Of a stretch of DNA of 64,000 nucleotides, positions 1 to 10,890 are shown in pieces (the first letter of the stretch is position 1; each line of letters begins with the position of its first letter). The stretch comes from Odontocerum albicorne (lineage: Eukaryota; Arthropoda; Insecta; Trichoptera; Odontoceridae). Both the position numbers and the translations under genes were made by a program. The stretch is from the NCBI GenBank assembly GCA_949825065.1, contig OX463854.1:15752549-15816548 (forward strand), given 5' to 3'. A model generated the notes under the pieces. It was not told the origin of the DNA and ran no database searches. It was given only the letters and a program-made list of their open reading frames with translations.

Positions 1-1562
1 TTATATCTCTAGACTCGAGAGATATTGCAGTGGTGTTTACTTGGAATTATTTAATCACTTTGTATCCTGCCAATTTGAAAACAAATGATCACTGATTGGT
101 CGAATATTTTCACAATTGTATTTTCTATAAGTTTAAAGATTTTGCATCATTTTATTGTTTTAGAAATGACCGACGATTGAAAAGCGTTACAGTCATAATT
201 TTCAATTCGTATTTTTTATTAGCGATTTTAACGACAATAGCTTCAAAATGAAGATTACAACGCCATTAAAACACTGTGTCCATCAATCAAGCCAACCGAA
301 CACAACAATAAATAAAAAAAAACTTTTAACGAACGTTACATATGGAACCTCGAAAACAACAAAGAAAGTGTTTGTTTTATACCAAGTGAGGATCTGATAA
401 TTAACTACATAAATCAAAACACTTAAAATGGCACACCACCTTTAAATCAATAAACGACGATTATTCATATCATCAAAACAACTTTACTATTACATAAATA
501 TAAATAATCCAAAGAAAACATGTTTTAAGTAAGCCAAAAAAATATGTCTTAAGTAAGCCAAAGAAAACATACAGAGCTATGAAAGGTCCGTACTTATCCT
601 AATGAAGGGCAATCTGCAACTGATAAGTGAGTTTGACCGAAAAGGCTTTGGATATTTTTCAGCCCGCAGCTTTTTTAGGCAAACAATAATAAACCAAATA
701 AAGGTACAAGGAATAAGAGAATTATAGAAATTATATTAAAATAGGTGATAAAATACATACGAGTATGTATCAATGAACCAGTTTATTCAAGACACACAAT
801 ACACCCACACTTTCACACAAATATCACAGTTGTACAAGAATTGTGCAAACGGATTACGATAGAACAAATGCCTCTTGTAGAACGCTCTTGTATCAGTTCC
901 TTTCTATTAATGTCACATAGATATACAATTTAAATGATATCGCATTTCAGTTATAGAACATCCACATTCGCAGACAATTATGGGATTCCGGTATTACGGC
1001 AGCGTGAATGTCTCTTGTTCTACTGGTATAACCATGTCTCAGTTCCATTTTCTTGATGTCGCATTGATAGAAATAATAAATGGTCTCGTATTTAAGTTCT
1101 TGGAATATTTATTTTAGTGCATTTATTCCACTAATTCTATTTTTCTTATTTTAATTGTAGAAATTGTCGTCTCTATACAATGGTATTATTAATGGGGGGA
1201 AATACGGGTATCTGTAATGTAATGGCATATGAGAGATTTGTGCCAAATCTAATCATGCTTGAAGAGATTAAACACATAACATTAAAACAAACAGTTGTTT
1301 TCGAAATTTGGTGCGTTTTAATTTATGCAAATGTACAATAGGTACATTGAAATATTTTTTCCATATTGATTCGCATACAAACATCTTTCGACCGCAAAAC
1401 AGAAAATACGAATCAGGGCACTAATAGCTTAGAGTGCTATACATCATTTGCATTATTTTAATTACCCAGATAAAAAAATTATGTTTTTAAATATCGGAAA
1501 ATTTTCAAAAACAATATTTATTCCCAAATAATACTTCACATGGAGCAATTAGTGAGATTTTA
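1..1562. other. AT-rich intergenic DNA, nothing recognised
   Basis: I see no protein similarity, RNA gene or strong repeat. A 62-codon open frame at 745-933 has no recognisable motif and is of a length expected by chance. A short local repeat of the word TTAAGTAAGCCAAA occurs twice between 520 and 560. Confidence 0.6.
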
Positions 1563-1716
1563 AATATATGTTTGATATTGTAATTTATTTTATCAAACAC
1601 TGTTTATGAAACAAAAAAAAAATTGGAATAAACAGTATTTGATAAAATAAATGACAATGTCTTTAAACCTCTACGACGTTAATGCCTTAACTATAAACAA
1701 TATATGTTTGGTATTA
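1563..1716. mobile_element. Penelope-like element remnant, inverted tails only, with target duplication
   Basis: The left part (1580-1602) is the reverse complement of the PLE tail seen at 19700 and 23250. The right part (about 1622-1700) is the same tail in forward orientation and ends in the family's terminal word ACTATAAACAA. The centre is only an A-rich spacer, so the endonuclease and hammerhead-like parts are missing. The insert is flanked by AATATATGTTTG followed by ATATT on the left (from 1563) and the same with one G/A change on the right (to 1715). That direct repeat is a plausible target duplication. The head-to-head tails match the architecture of the two longer copies in this window. 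Confidence 0.7.
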
Positions 1717-1836
1717 TTCATTTCACCATGTGTTTAACCAAGATACGATATTTGCTTATAAAACTATAAACAATATATGTTTGGTATTATTCATTTCACC
1801 ATGTGTTCAACCAAGATACGATATTTGCTTATAAAA
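1690..1836. repeat. 73-bp tandem duplication including a PLE end
   Basis: Two nearly identical 73-bp units start at about 1690 and 1763. I noticed one C/T difference, in GTGTTTAACC versus GTGTTCAACC. Each unit begins with ACTATAAACAA, the terminal word of the adjacent PLE remnant. The duplication therefore happened after that insertion. Confidence 0.9.
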
Positions 1837-1859
1837 CGCTACTCAAAATGTTGTGGTAA

Positions 1860-2340
1860 AGTGACTCGAGAAATCCATCAGATATCCCATTCCTCGAAGG
1901 TTGGCCGCGACACAAACCTGCCGGCCGCAAACATCCCGAGACTCGGCTCATGAGCGAAGACAACACCGACAATTGGAGCGGTTTCCAAACGTGCTGCACT
2001 TCCAGACCAACCCTTTTCTAACTTAAGCTTCTAAACTTCTGGACAATTTCCATACATCGTACAGGATGAGGGTTTAAATTAGATTCAAACGCGTCTCATA
2101 TCCGGTTTCCGTTTGCGTAAGTGAATCCAATTAGTAGAGAAGTAACCCGTCCGCGGCGGGCATATTAATCTGCGCTCTCCGTAATTGTGTATCCCTCCAA
2201 CGAACCCCTGTGTCCGGTATCAGTCACATAACCTTCCAGACCCTTCCCTTTTTCCGTCACCAGCCCCCTACCGTCCCATGTTATGTCGTGGCGAGTGTGA
2301 CAGCCCTGTTATATGTTGTAGTATTTCCATATGCTATGCG
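1860..2340. other. GC-elevated pocket, no gene recognised
   Basis: Base composition rises clearly above the surroundings, with several CpGs (for example CCGTCCGCGGCGGGC near 2149). No open frame with a known motif was seen. It could be a conserved non-coding or regulatory element or an old repeat. Confidence 0.35.
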
Positions 2341-2635
2341 GACATCGATTGATCGCTTGTAATTTAATGTTTTGTAATACAAACCATTTCACTGTTTGGC
2401 AGATCAATTCAGAATTTAAAATTATTATTCTTGGATTTTTTTTATGCAGAAAAAAATATTGAACGTATAAGAGCTAAGTTGGCTCCGGACATTGAAATAC
2501 GAACTTACAAGCTTAAATCACTTTATGAGGTTCAACATTTTTCTTCTTTCTGATAAGGTTGTAAGACTCACCACTTCCAACAATAGAACATAGTCCAGCA
2601 AAGTTTTTGAGATCAGCAGTTTAAACTTTAAAAAA

Positions 2636-2671
2636 CTTCCGCTACATGCGCTGTAACATATGTAGCGGAAG
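2636..2671. repeat. 12-bp perfect inverted repeat (hairpin)
   Basis: CTTCCGCTACAT at 2636-2647 is matched by its reverse complement ATGTAGCGGAAG at 2660-2671, with a 12-nt loop. There is no flanking sign of a transposon end. Confidence 0.8.
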
Positions 2672-2715
2672 GCTTCCACATGGAATAAAAAAATAGACCG
2701 TTTTCTACCATGAAA

Positions 2716-3006
2716 TATACTTTTACGTGCATACTATCGCGCCGTTTCCAGTTGGGGTAGACCGAGAACAACCCACCAGACTTTTCTGTCTCGACATACA
2801 TATTTTGCTTCTACCACATCCATACACTTTCTCATATAACTTATATGATTTCTGTTACTTCTTACATTTTCTTCTTTTAAAATATAATTCACTTGATGCA
2901 ACCATACTTTTCTTGGTCTTTCTCTTCCTCGCTTTCTACACACATTTGCACTGTGTATTTGTTATGTTAACCTTTATTTATTCATTCATTCCACGTGCCC
3001 AACCTT
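2716..3006 (-). mobile_element. RTE-like LINE, 3' fragment
   Basis: On the minus strand, 2943-2734 reads RGRERPRKVWLHQV, then CMDVVEAKYVCRDRKVW. This is the arginine-rich 'GRGRPRKxW ... RRCMxxxxDVxEAxxxCxDRxxW' tail found after the reverse transcriptase of RTE-like non-LTR elements. It is followed toward 2716 by the 3' block (CTACCCC...GCGCGATAGTATG). The copy is 5'-truncated, as expected for target-primed insertion. At least ten other fragments in this window share the block. Confidence 0.75.
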
Positions 3007-3285
3007 AAACCCCACTATCTTAAAGGTATTAAAAGACGTTAAAAAGAAAATAGTGAATATTACCTGACAAGCGCTTTTTTATTTTCAAAAGTTTGCTTAT
3101 AAACGCTACTTAATTCAGGGCAAATGAGGACTAAAAATTAGAAATAAATATAAATTTTTGTATCTTAAATAACACGCCTACTATCCTTCGACAATAGTCT
3201 CCAGGAATACTGTCTGCTGTATGGACTGATGAAAAAACTATAACGATAAAATTATGAAGGATGATACTTGAACAGATAGAACGAC

Positions 3286-3648
3286 CTCTGTGGCCTTATT
3301 GGTAAGTCACCTGTCTTTTGACTTGGATGTTATAGATTTGAGTCTCGTTGGTACACATTTTTAAGAAGGGTATCAGCCTTGTTTTTACTTCAGGTATCGG
3401 TAACATAGTTCGATAAGCTTTCTGCAGTTTTCTTATCAAATATGTTTTTCTGAATATATGTAGATGCGGGGTAGTACCTAATCTAATGGCCACATCCATC
3501 ACTTTCTTTTCCTTGTAATATTTTTAATGTATCACTAACACCACTAACCGTGGTTTAGACTTCCAATTTAATGCGCCCTCAAGGAGAGTTGGCTCTCTAA
3601 ACGGCGTTGTATAAATTTTTATTTTATTATTATTATTACAGTAAAAAG
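3286..3648 (+). mobile_element. tRNA-headed SINE, family B
   Basis: Positions 3286-3358 form a degenerate tRNA-like head beginning ACCTCTGTGGCCTTATTGG and ending with a box-B-like TTTGAGTCTCG. The body is shared with the split copy at 35040-35890, including the words GTTTTTCTGAATA and AGTACCTAAT. The 3' end is TTGTATAAATTTTTATTTTA followed by an ATT microsatellite. The 68-codon minus-strand frame here is a by-product of the repeat. Confidence 0.65.
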
Positions 3649-3784
3649 GTAACTTTTGCAAAAATGATCCTACTCATAAAAAAATACTTGAGTTATTTCA
3701 AATATCGAAAGACAAGTAAAAAGTGAGTTGGTACCTTTTTTAATAAATACGTCCACATACGTTAAAATATCAAAATGTTTCTTT

Positions 3785-4010
3785 CGTAACCCTGTCACCA
3801 GGGTCGGGAACCCTCGGCCCCCGTGCCGCTGCCGGTCAGGGCTACGGAGCTATGGGGCGTCGAGGCGCGGCTTCATTTTCAATTATCACCGCCATTTGTC
3901 GCAGCGGCCGTTGCGGTCGCCGCACCGAATGCCGACAATTTATTCCTTCGCCGACATACTTTTCCACCCCGAGTCCTGGCCCCGCTTGCGGGATTTACGA
4001 CGATTGGATT
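3785..4010. other. CpG-rich pocket
   Basis: A sharply GC-rich block sits in AT-rich DNA, with words such as GTCGAGGCGCGGC, GCAGCGGCCGTTGCGG and CACCGCCATTTGTCGC. Two overlapping open frames cross it, but they run into the tandem repeat downstream and carry no known motif. It may be regulatory. Confidence 0.4.
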
Positions 4011-4023
4011 CAGACATTTCTTT

Positions 4024-4132
4024 GATTTTACTGAAACTGAGATGGGTATTTTGTTACTGATTTTACTGAAACTGAGATGGGTATTTTGTTACTGATTTTA
4101 CTGAAACTGAGATGGGTATTTTGTTACTGATT
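4024..4132. repeat. 35-bp tandem repeat, three copies
   Basis: The unit contains TTTTACTGAAACTGAGATGG followed by GTATTTTGTTACTGA. Copies start about 4024, 4059 and 4094, and are almost perfect. Confidence 0.95.
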
Positions 4133-4848
4133 TTAAATTCGTTAGTGCACTTGCTGAACAATCATGCGTGCCGTGTTTGCTTATCAGTTTTCTCGTCCAT
4201 TCTGAATTCATTTTCACACCCTATTCCAAATGAAACATTTTTTTCTGATATATTTTTTTATGTTGCTTAACCAAAATACATGTATTATTTATTTATCTTT
4301 ACAATGAACATTCAATTTCGACCATTGAAATATTGATATATTTATTAAATTACGGGTGCGCATGAATGCAACATTTCTGATATTATGTTACAGATACAAA
4401 AAGTTTTTTTTTATTTAATTCTTCATGAGTCATTTTAAAACATTAACATGACTCATAAAGAATCGTTATAGCAGAAGTAGTCATACTACCATACATACAC
4501 ATACAAGCAAACTACAGGCCAGGACTCAGAAGATCTAAGGCCCCATCTCGCGTATGGAAGTTTTCTTAAAAATAACGACGTACACAAAAAAATATATGTT
4601 GGGAAAAATAAAAATCCAATATTATCATGCTCGTTTGATTCACCCACTTAGCACACATCAATATGGAAATTTTTAGAAAAAATATCACAAGTTTAACGCC
4701 GTGAAAACGGATTCATCGTTCGAATACACAAAAAAGCTCGTTGAGAGAACTTTTATTGGCATTAATAATGTCTCCAAATATGGTATGTCTGCGATTGTAG
4801 CATATTGTTAGATTATTAAATGAGGCAAAATGTGTATGTCGTGATCGA
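4133..4848. other. AT-rich, nothing recognised
   Basis: No coding, RNA or repeat signal was seen beyond homopolymer runs. Confidence 0.5.
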
Positions 4849-4990
4849 AAAGTGTGGCGCTCTATCTTATCTACGTATCCTGAGAGGGAAGCAACGTAAT
4901 GAGACTCAATGGCACTAGAAAAGTGTGGCGCTCTAGCTTATCCACGTATCCTGAGAGGGAAGCAACGTAATGAGACTCAATGGCACTAGA
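4849..4990. repeat. 71-bp tandem duplication
   Basis: Two copies start at 4849 and 4920, each containing AGTGTGGCGCTCTA and ATCCTGAGAGGGAAGCAACG. The unit resembles the 3' end block of the RTE-like LINE (GTGGCGCTCT..., then a CCTACCCCGAC-type word, then GCGTGATGA). It is probably a duplicated LINE tail. Confidence 0.9.
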
Positions 4991-6230
4991 AAAGCAAATG
5001 TAGACTGGTGCTTATTTTCTATCTTGGGCTTTTTAATGTTAGAAACCATTAATGTCAATAAAATGGGTAAATTAAATTCCATGTTTTTTGTATACGAGTA
5101 TTTTAAGCATCATTGACAAGTTTAATTTTATATTAAGCTCGAAGTTTTCCACGGAAAAAGTAATATTTGTAAATTAAATGTCGGATCAAATATAAAAAAA
5201 TAATAATAACATCCTACAAAATTGTTATTTAAATTAAGAGAAAACATAGTAAGTGTATTATATTTCCTTTTTTACCTACCTTAAAGCTGAAGGATCTGTG
5301 AAACGACAATAGAAGCGCTTTATAACTTTCCTTGATCAGTATTCTAGATTGAACCTATCTGATCTGCTTGACACTGGAATTTCTGAATTGATTTTTCAAG
5401 CTTGCTGAAGTGCAACAGCAAGCATAAAATAAACTTATACGCGCAAAGGCGTTATCCGTACACATAATAGCCAGTCAAAATTTCTCGATTGCGATGGGTT
5501 GTGTATCGCGTTAGTTATCCTCTCTATTTTCATATAAGGCTTTTCGCAATTTTATTAACTATGCATTCCAGGAAGGTAAGCAAAATTTTTGAGAGTCCTT
5601 TGATCTCTCCACTATCAACTCCCGAGAGTCGAAATTGGTGAGTCCAAAGTTGAGATGGAAAGATGATATGACAGAGAACTAACTGATCTATACTGAGTAT
5701 AACCAATTGAAGGAGGGATACTGCTGAGAGAGATAAGTAGTCTAGGTTGTGCGTCCTTTGATGATGGTTGAGAGCCCTTAAACTGGACCTCATGTGAGAT
5801 CCATACGACGGAAGATGATAGAAATGAATTCCTTTATACTTACTTCAAATTAAAATACAAATTCTGCTGAGTGCCGTCTCACACATTTTATATAAAACCT
5901 CTTTTAGATAGTTTGACTTTTAGAATCCCCTTAATTAGCTCCATGCCTTTGCCTGTCTACATTACAAAAATAAACTGTTCTTTCCTAAAAAATATTGTTT
6001 ATTTTGTTTCTCAATATCGCATAATCTTAAGTATTCTGCTCCCATAATTCCCTTTCCCCAGCTTTCCAAAGTCGGCCAGTCCGTATTGCGATCTATCTGA
6101 GTCTATACAAGAGTCATGTTCGACTTGATTTTGCTTAATGGCTCAATCTTCGTTCTCGGCAAACGTGATAAAACCACACTAGTCGAAATCCATTACGATG
6201 TTCAAAAAAATATTAGCGGGATAACGCTTC
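4991..6230. other. AT-rich DNA with one possible weak LINE trace
   Basis: Most of this stretch shows nothing. On the plus strand, 5645-5740 can be read as PKLRWKDDMTE followed by degenerate text. This faintly resembles the 'RWxDDL' tail of some non-LTR polyproteins, but stops interrupt it. The 87-codon minus-strand frame at 5530-5793 has no recognised motif. Confidence 0.3.
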
Positions 6231-6307
6231 TGGCAAATGAGTGAACGTCTCACACGCCTTTTTCCCATAGTTTTACATTTGTCTCCCCTTTCCTTGATTG
6301 CACTGTT

Positions 6308-6490
6308 CCCCCCCCCCCCCCATGCCGCGGGCGAGTGCCGAGAGCGGGCTCACGTCTGTACAGCGCGGGCTCGGTTGACTTTATTTTCAATTACTACGTC
6401 TATTATTCTCCGGTTGTGGCGGGTGTTGAGCTTCGCCGGGGTCGGCTGCGATTGCTCACTTGTGGTCCGCTCGTACGCTTTTGTGTCTAC
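6308..6490. other. CpG-rich pocket with a 14-nt C run
   Basis: A poly-C run at 6308-6321 is followed by GC-rich sequence with many CpGs (GCCGCGGGCGAGTGCCGAGA; TTCGCCGGGGTCGGCTGCG). TTTTCAATTA at 6379 is also present in the pocket at 3880. It is placed immediately before a minisatellite. Confidence 0.4.
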
Positions 6491-6815
6491 CGCATTTGTA
6501 AAGTTATACGTTTATGTATCTTGCATATTTATAAAGTTATACGTTTATGTATCTTGCACATTTGTTAGTTTATACGTTTATGTATCTTGCACATTTGTAA
6601 GGTTATACGTTTATGTAACTTGCATATTTGTAAGGTTATACGTTTACGTATCTTGCACATTTGTAAGCTTATACGTTTATGGATCTTGCACACTTGTAAG
6701 ATTATGCGTTATGTACTCGTATCTTGCCCATTTGTAAGGGTATTCGTTATGTATCTTACGTATTTGTAAGGCTATATATACGTTTATGTACCTTGTACAT
6801 TTGTAAGAGTTACAA
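6490..6815. repeat. 33-bp minisatellite, about ten copies
   Basis: The unit is close to TTATACGTTTATGTATCTTG followed by CACATTTGTAAGG. Early copies start at 6504, 6537, 6570 and 6603, exactly 33 apart. Because 33 is divisible by three, the array keeps an open frame of 11-residue units of the type RLYVYVSCTFV (frame 6237-6737). Later copies lose or gain bases. I see no promoter or flanking exon, so I do not call a gene. Confidence 0.92.
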
Positions 6816-7421
6816 TTTTAAAAATTGCGCAATAACTTCCGAGAATGGTTGTATCATAATCACCATTACCTATTGTCCCTATTGGAGTAAGCAGAGAGAA
6901 GAAATGTGCTCTTCATTCTATCCTGGCCTACACATTTTGCTTCGGCCATTCATTCTCTTCTATTATAAAGGCTTTTCACTCTTACCTTTCTCAGAATTTA
7001 GTTTATTTGGTCGTATCTCATTGTTCTTGTTCGGCCATTGTTTAAAGAGGTATTATTTATTTATTTAAATTACAAAATGTTGTTATGATGGCCATTAATA
7101 TGCCATATCAAGACATATCAAACAAACAAAAGGCATAGACTTTTAGACACCATGTAGTAAGATCTTAGGTGACGGGTGCTGGATACCTAATCTCTATATG
7201 GGTTATATCATATAGCCATCTGTTATAAGTTGGTGAGTTATCTTTATAGGCTATTGCTATTGATTACTTTTTGACTTTTTTTATATCATTAACATGTTCA
7301 ATGCTCCATTGCAAGAATCGAGTATCTAGGACGTCCATCGTATTTCTTTTATTTTTTTTATTGATGTATATGTTAATCGAATTTGCATTTCACGTGTAAT
7401 TAATTGTATAGGACATTATTG
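6816..7421. other. AT-rich, nothing recognised
   Basis: The 114-codon frame at 6724-7068 continues from the minisatellite and has no recognised motif. Confidence 0.45.
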
Positions 7422-7735
7422 GCTAGTGCATTTGACCTGCATGGCCGCACGGTAACGCACTGAATTTCCATGCGGAAGGTCGTAGGTTCGATCCCCACGC
7501 TGTGCTTCTCCCCTCGAATGACAAACATTTTTTCCGCCTAGTATTCGGTGTTATAAGGATATCTAGGACTTCGATCATATATATTCTTTAAAAAAAAAGA
7601 GGGAAAAACATGACGATATGCTCCGATCGTCTCACTTCAGATGTGCCATCGGATCCAGTACACCTGGCGTATTTGCTTGTATACAACAGCTCACTCACTT
7701 AAAAAGGAAAAGAAAAAGAACATAGAAAAGAAAAA
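7422..7735 (+). mobile_element. tRNA-headed SINE, family E
   Basis: The head at 7422-7505 has a box-A-like GCATGGCCGCACGGTAACGC and a perfect box B GGTTCGATCCC at 7485-7495, so it derives from a tRNA. The body contains CTCCGATCGTCTCAC, ATGTGCCATCGGATCCAGTA and TACAACAGCTCACTCACTTA, ending in an A-rich tail. A second copy of the body is at 55510-55665. No acceptor-stem pairing or correct length supports a working tRNA gene. Confidence 0.7.
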
Positions 7736-8120
7736 CTTCTAGTCAATGGTCTTAATCATCGAACTTAAATAAATAAATAATATTTCTTCGTTAACCCGTT
7801 ATGTTATGACTTAACCTACCATAATTGGCTCCCAAGCTGCAAGTTTTGGGTTTAATACAACTGAAAGTTAGAAAATAAGATCTCAGATAGTTTTTCACAT
7901 ATAACATATCACAAGACAGTTGGTCCGCAAGATTATAATGTATAGAACGGAAAATGTAAGACAATTATACTCAAGGACCTTTTTTTTATTCAAACGAACC
8001 TTGGACAAGAATTTTAACAAGTAGACTAACAGCTGTTACCTTTTTTTGTACTAAAAATTAATTCATCTTTAAATGAACTCGTCAAAAATTTCGGCTTTAA
8101 CTTTGTGAAATTCCGTGTTA
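7736..8120. other. AT-rich, nothing recognised
   Basis: No feature was seen. Confidence 0.5.
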
Positions 8121-8313
8121 GAATATTTAACAATACATTACGTCATTAGTCCACTTATGACATTAATCACCGCTACACGTGTTTCTATCTCCTTTCTCGG
8201 CGAGCTTCAGGCGAAATCGTAATAATAAGGAGAGAAGGAAAGAAGGTAGAAACACTTGTAGTGGCAATTAATGTAATTAGTGGAATAACAAAGTAATTAA
8301 TTGTTAAATATTC
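8121..8313. mobile_element. foldback element with long imperfect arms
   Basis: The arms start GAATATTTAACAAT at 8121 and end with its reverse complement near 8300-8313. Inside, GCTACACGTGTTTCTATCTC pairs with GGTAGAAACACTTGTAGTGG. The inner words GTAGAAACACTTGTAGTGG and TTAGTGGAATAAC recall the order of words in the PLE tails (GAAAC, then a GTGGAATAA block). It may be a distantly related PLE tail pair, or an unrelated MITE. Confidence 0.55.
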
Positions 8314-8339
8314 ATAGATTGTACCGTTTGAGAAGCTCG

Positions 8340-8560
8340 ATGTTACGGCTTTTGATTTGCAAACCGAATGAAGCCACACGGAGCGGGGCAATGATTCCGC
8401 AATAAATCTGCCGGACCGCTTATTATGGTGCGGGGCGCGCTCCCGGCCCGGGCAGGCCCCGGCAGGCCGCGGAGCCCGGCGGTGTCACGTTGCGCCGCGC
8501 TGTGGAGGTGTCGACTTCGCCATTTTACATTTATTTCCCATCCCCACACGCGTTCCCTTC
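8340..8560. other. CpG-rich pocket, candidate regulatory DNA
   Basis: Very GC-rich (GGGGCGCGCTCCCGGCCCGG) inside AT-rich DNA. It is preceded by GCAATAAATCTGCCGGACCG and CTTATTATGG, words like those bound by caudal/Abd-B class homeodomains. CAATAAATCTGCCG is similar to AATAAATCTGGCG in the pocket at 42210. Two minus-strand frames cross it without known motifs. Confidence 0.4.
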
Positions 8561-10349
8561 TCGCGTGAGCTTCATTTCTTCATTTCAGCTTTAGAGATGG
8601 GGGTTCATTTTTCATTTAAAGAATTAGTCGCCAAATCGTCTGTGTTTGCTGTTTGGTGATTCTAGGGTGGCATAATGTACCAGCACACGAGGAGTTGAGA
8701 ATGCAAGTGGTACAGTAGTCAGAACATGGTTTTGAGAAAAAACCTTTTGAAACTTTAATTGCTTGTACATATTGTACTGAAGAGACATTTTACTTCTCTT
8801 GAACAATTGTTTGTTTATATATTTAGTTTAAAACATATTTTTACCCTTTTGTCTTAATTCTATAATTTAATATCCTAGAATTTATATCTAGATTTTTTTT
8901 TAATTCAGCAATAATTAAATACGTCTCAAACATATAAAGCGGACAGATAACGAAAATTCAAGATGCTGTCTGTTTTTGAACACTTTTGTAATATATATTT
9001 TTTATTTTCGGAAGACAAAAGTCAACGCGATTTATCGTAAGGTAATAATGACCCTCTTTAGTTTACATTAAACCTTTCGGATATACTTTGACAACAAGTA
9101 ATTATCAAACTGAAAATTTTGTACTAAGACAGTCAAAAATGTATATTGTGTTTAAATCCTTAATTCTGGAGTATTATTTCAATTTAAAAATATTCATCAT
9201 CGCTTTATTCTGCACAATTTGATGGGTTATCAATTTAGCTTAATTAGTCAGAAAAAGAAATTTTAATCACCTCCTTTTTTTATTATAAAAATTTCTTTTC
9301 TGTCAATCGTAGTTGTTTTTGCAATAACCACATTTCCTACGAGTATAGCATAGTTTTTTATGCTACAGGTTCGTCAAGTCGTCTGAAACTAAATTTCCTG
9401 GTCTCATTGATTTGAACTTCCTGCCCAGTATCATGAAATGGTTAAGTTTGATTAAATAACGAGCAAATTAACAATGCTATGAAATAATTTTTCTCAGGTT
9501 CAGGATTGGTTATAAATATCTCTAAAATAGTGTATTATTGTTATAGTCATCATTAAGAGTAATTTAGTGTTTCGGATTCAGTTCTTCATTTTATATATTA
9601 AATTATTTCCGGCTGAATTCGTGGATTAACACTTATGACCTGCTTTTCATGACTTAATGGAAACACATATTTTTTTAGCTTTTTCTTAAATGTTGGTGTT
9701 TTTAGAAAGTAGGTAATGTTGAGTTGAAAACGTTAATTGAGAATACAAAATACGTTCTAGTTGTATAGCACCTGTACCCCGACTGTAAAATAGGTGGATG
9801 GCTGCCGCTCAAAACTCGGAGATTCCGGTTTACTTCTTGCTTTTCCGGTGAGAAGTAGCAGGGCGAAGAGGTTGCTCTTTAGCAGGTAGAAGTTTGTCGT
9901 AAATGAAACACAGTAGCCGTTCCAGAAACTCGTAAGCCCCTTTATTCGCCCGTGTATGCCGTCACAGTTTACTAGATACTTGCTACATACCATGTATACC
10001 GCGCGTTCTCTGCATGCATAGGCTGTTCGATTATTTATAGTGATTATTGCGAAGGCCACGCATATGGAACATTTCATTACAATAGGTACAGACAATATTT
10101 ACACAGAAATTACACAAATAAGGTGCCGCATACGTCCGATACACTAGTTATACAGATACAGCAAGCTATGAAATGATTGATTTGTAGTTATCGTTATCTA
10201 TCACAATGAACTTTTATCTCTGACGCTGTGATTTAACTATGAAATTCAGGTGTATATATTTTTTAATTAGGGAGGGCTCACACAGTGATTTAGTAAACCT
10301 TCAAGAATTCTCAAAAAAACCGTACAAAAGTGTTTTCAATAAAATATTT
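8561..10349. other. Mostly AT-rich; one unrecognised open frame
   Basis: A 112-codon minus-strand frame (9757-10095) lies in a slightly GC-richer patch. I recognise no domain, splice context or signal peptide, so I do not call it a gene. Nothing else was seen. Confidence 0.4.
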
Positions 10350-10890
10350 ATCTTTTTAGGTGGTTTTGTTTCCGAGTATTAGTAAAGTTTTGTGTATATT
10401 TATTCATAATAGTCATTGATTTAATCTCTCACCGAGTGAGATTTGCGTGTTTTTGTGTAAAAGGAACACTGAATGCAAGTACGTTGGCACTGAAAAATAT
10501 TATAAGTTTAAAACTGTTTCAATTACTTATTTATTTAAATTTAAAGTGACTTTGGTTATAAATTAAGTTTTTTTCTTCGTGTATTTATAATAATCACTTA
10601 TTTCACCTCTTATCAAGTGATATTGAAGAACTTTGCGCGTTTTTGTGTAAAACGAATACTGTCGAATACAGGTACATTGGTACTGAAGAGTATTATTAAC
10701 TATTTTCAATTATTTTAGGTGATTTTGGTAACTTGTAAAGTTTTGTATACACATCTTTATAACAATCACTGATTTTACATATTTTTAAGTGAATTTTAGG
10801 GTTTGACGTGTTTTTGTGTAAAATGAACAATGTTAGATACGAGTACATTGATACTGAGGAGCGTTATAAGTTTGAGCTGGTAAACGATGT
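10350..10890. repeat. diverged tandem repeat, about 180-bp unit, three copies
   Basis: Three units share the order: GGTGATTTTGGT, then TAAAGTTTTGTGTATA, then TAATAATCACT...AAGTGA, then GCGTGTTTTTGTGTAAAA, then TACATTGGTACTGA, then GAGTATTATAAGTTT. GTGTTTTTGTGTAAAA occurs near 10447, 10637 and 10807. Each unit keeps a small inverted repeat (ATCACTT...AAGTGAT in unit 2). Divergence is high, so the duplication is old. Confidence 0.8.

Noticed and set aside
5530..5793. 87-codon minus-strand gene
   Set aside because: No motif. The opposite strand gives only a weak hint of a LINE tail.
6237..6737. 166-codon frame as a repeat protein
   Set aside because: Explained by a 33-bp minisatellite whose length is a multiple of three. 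No other evidence of a gene.
6490..6815. CRISPR array (regular short repeats)
   Set aside because: Units are contiguous without unique spacers and the genome is eukaryotic. It is a minisatellite.
7422..7505. A functional tRNA gene with box B GGTTCGATCCC
   Set aside because: No matching acceptor stem or proper length, and its body continues into a SINE repeated at 55510.
9757..10095. 112-codon minus-strand open frame as a gene
   Set aside because: No domain, no signal peptide, no splice or promoter context. Length is possible by chance in this composition.
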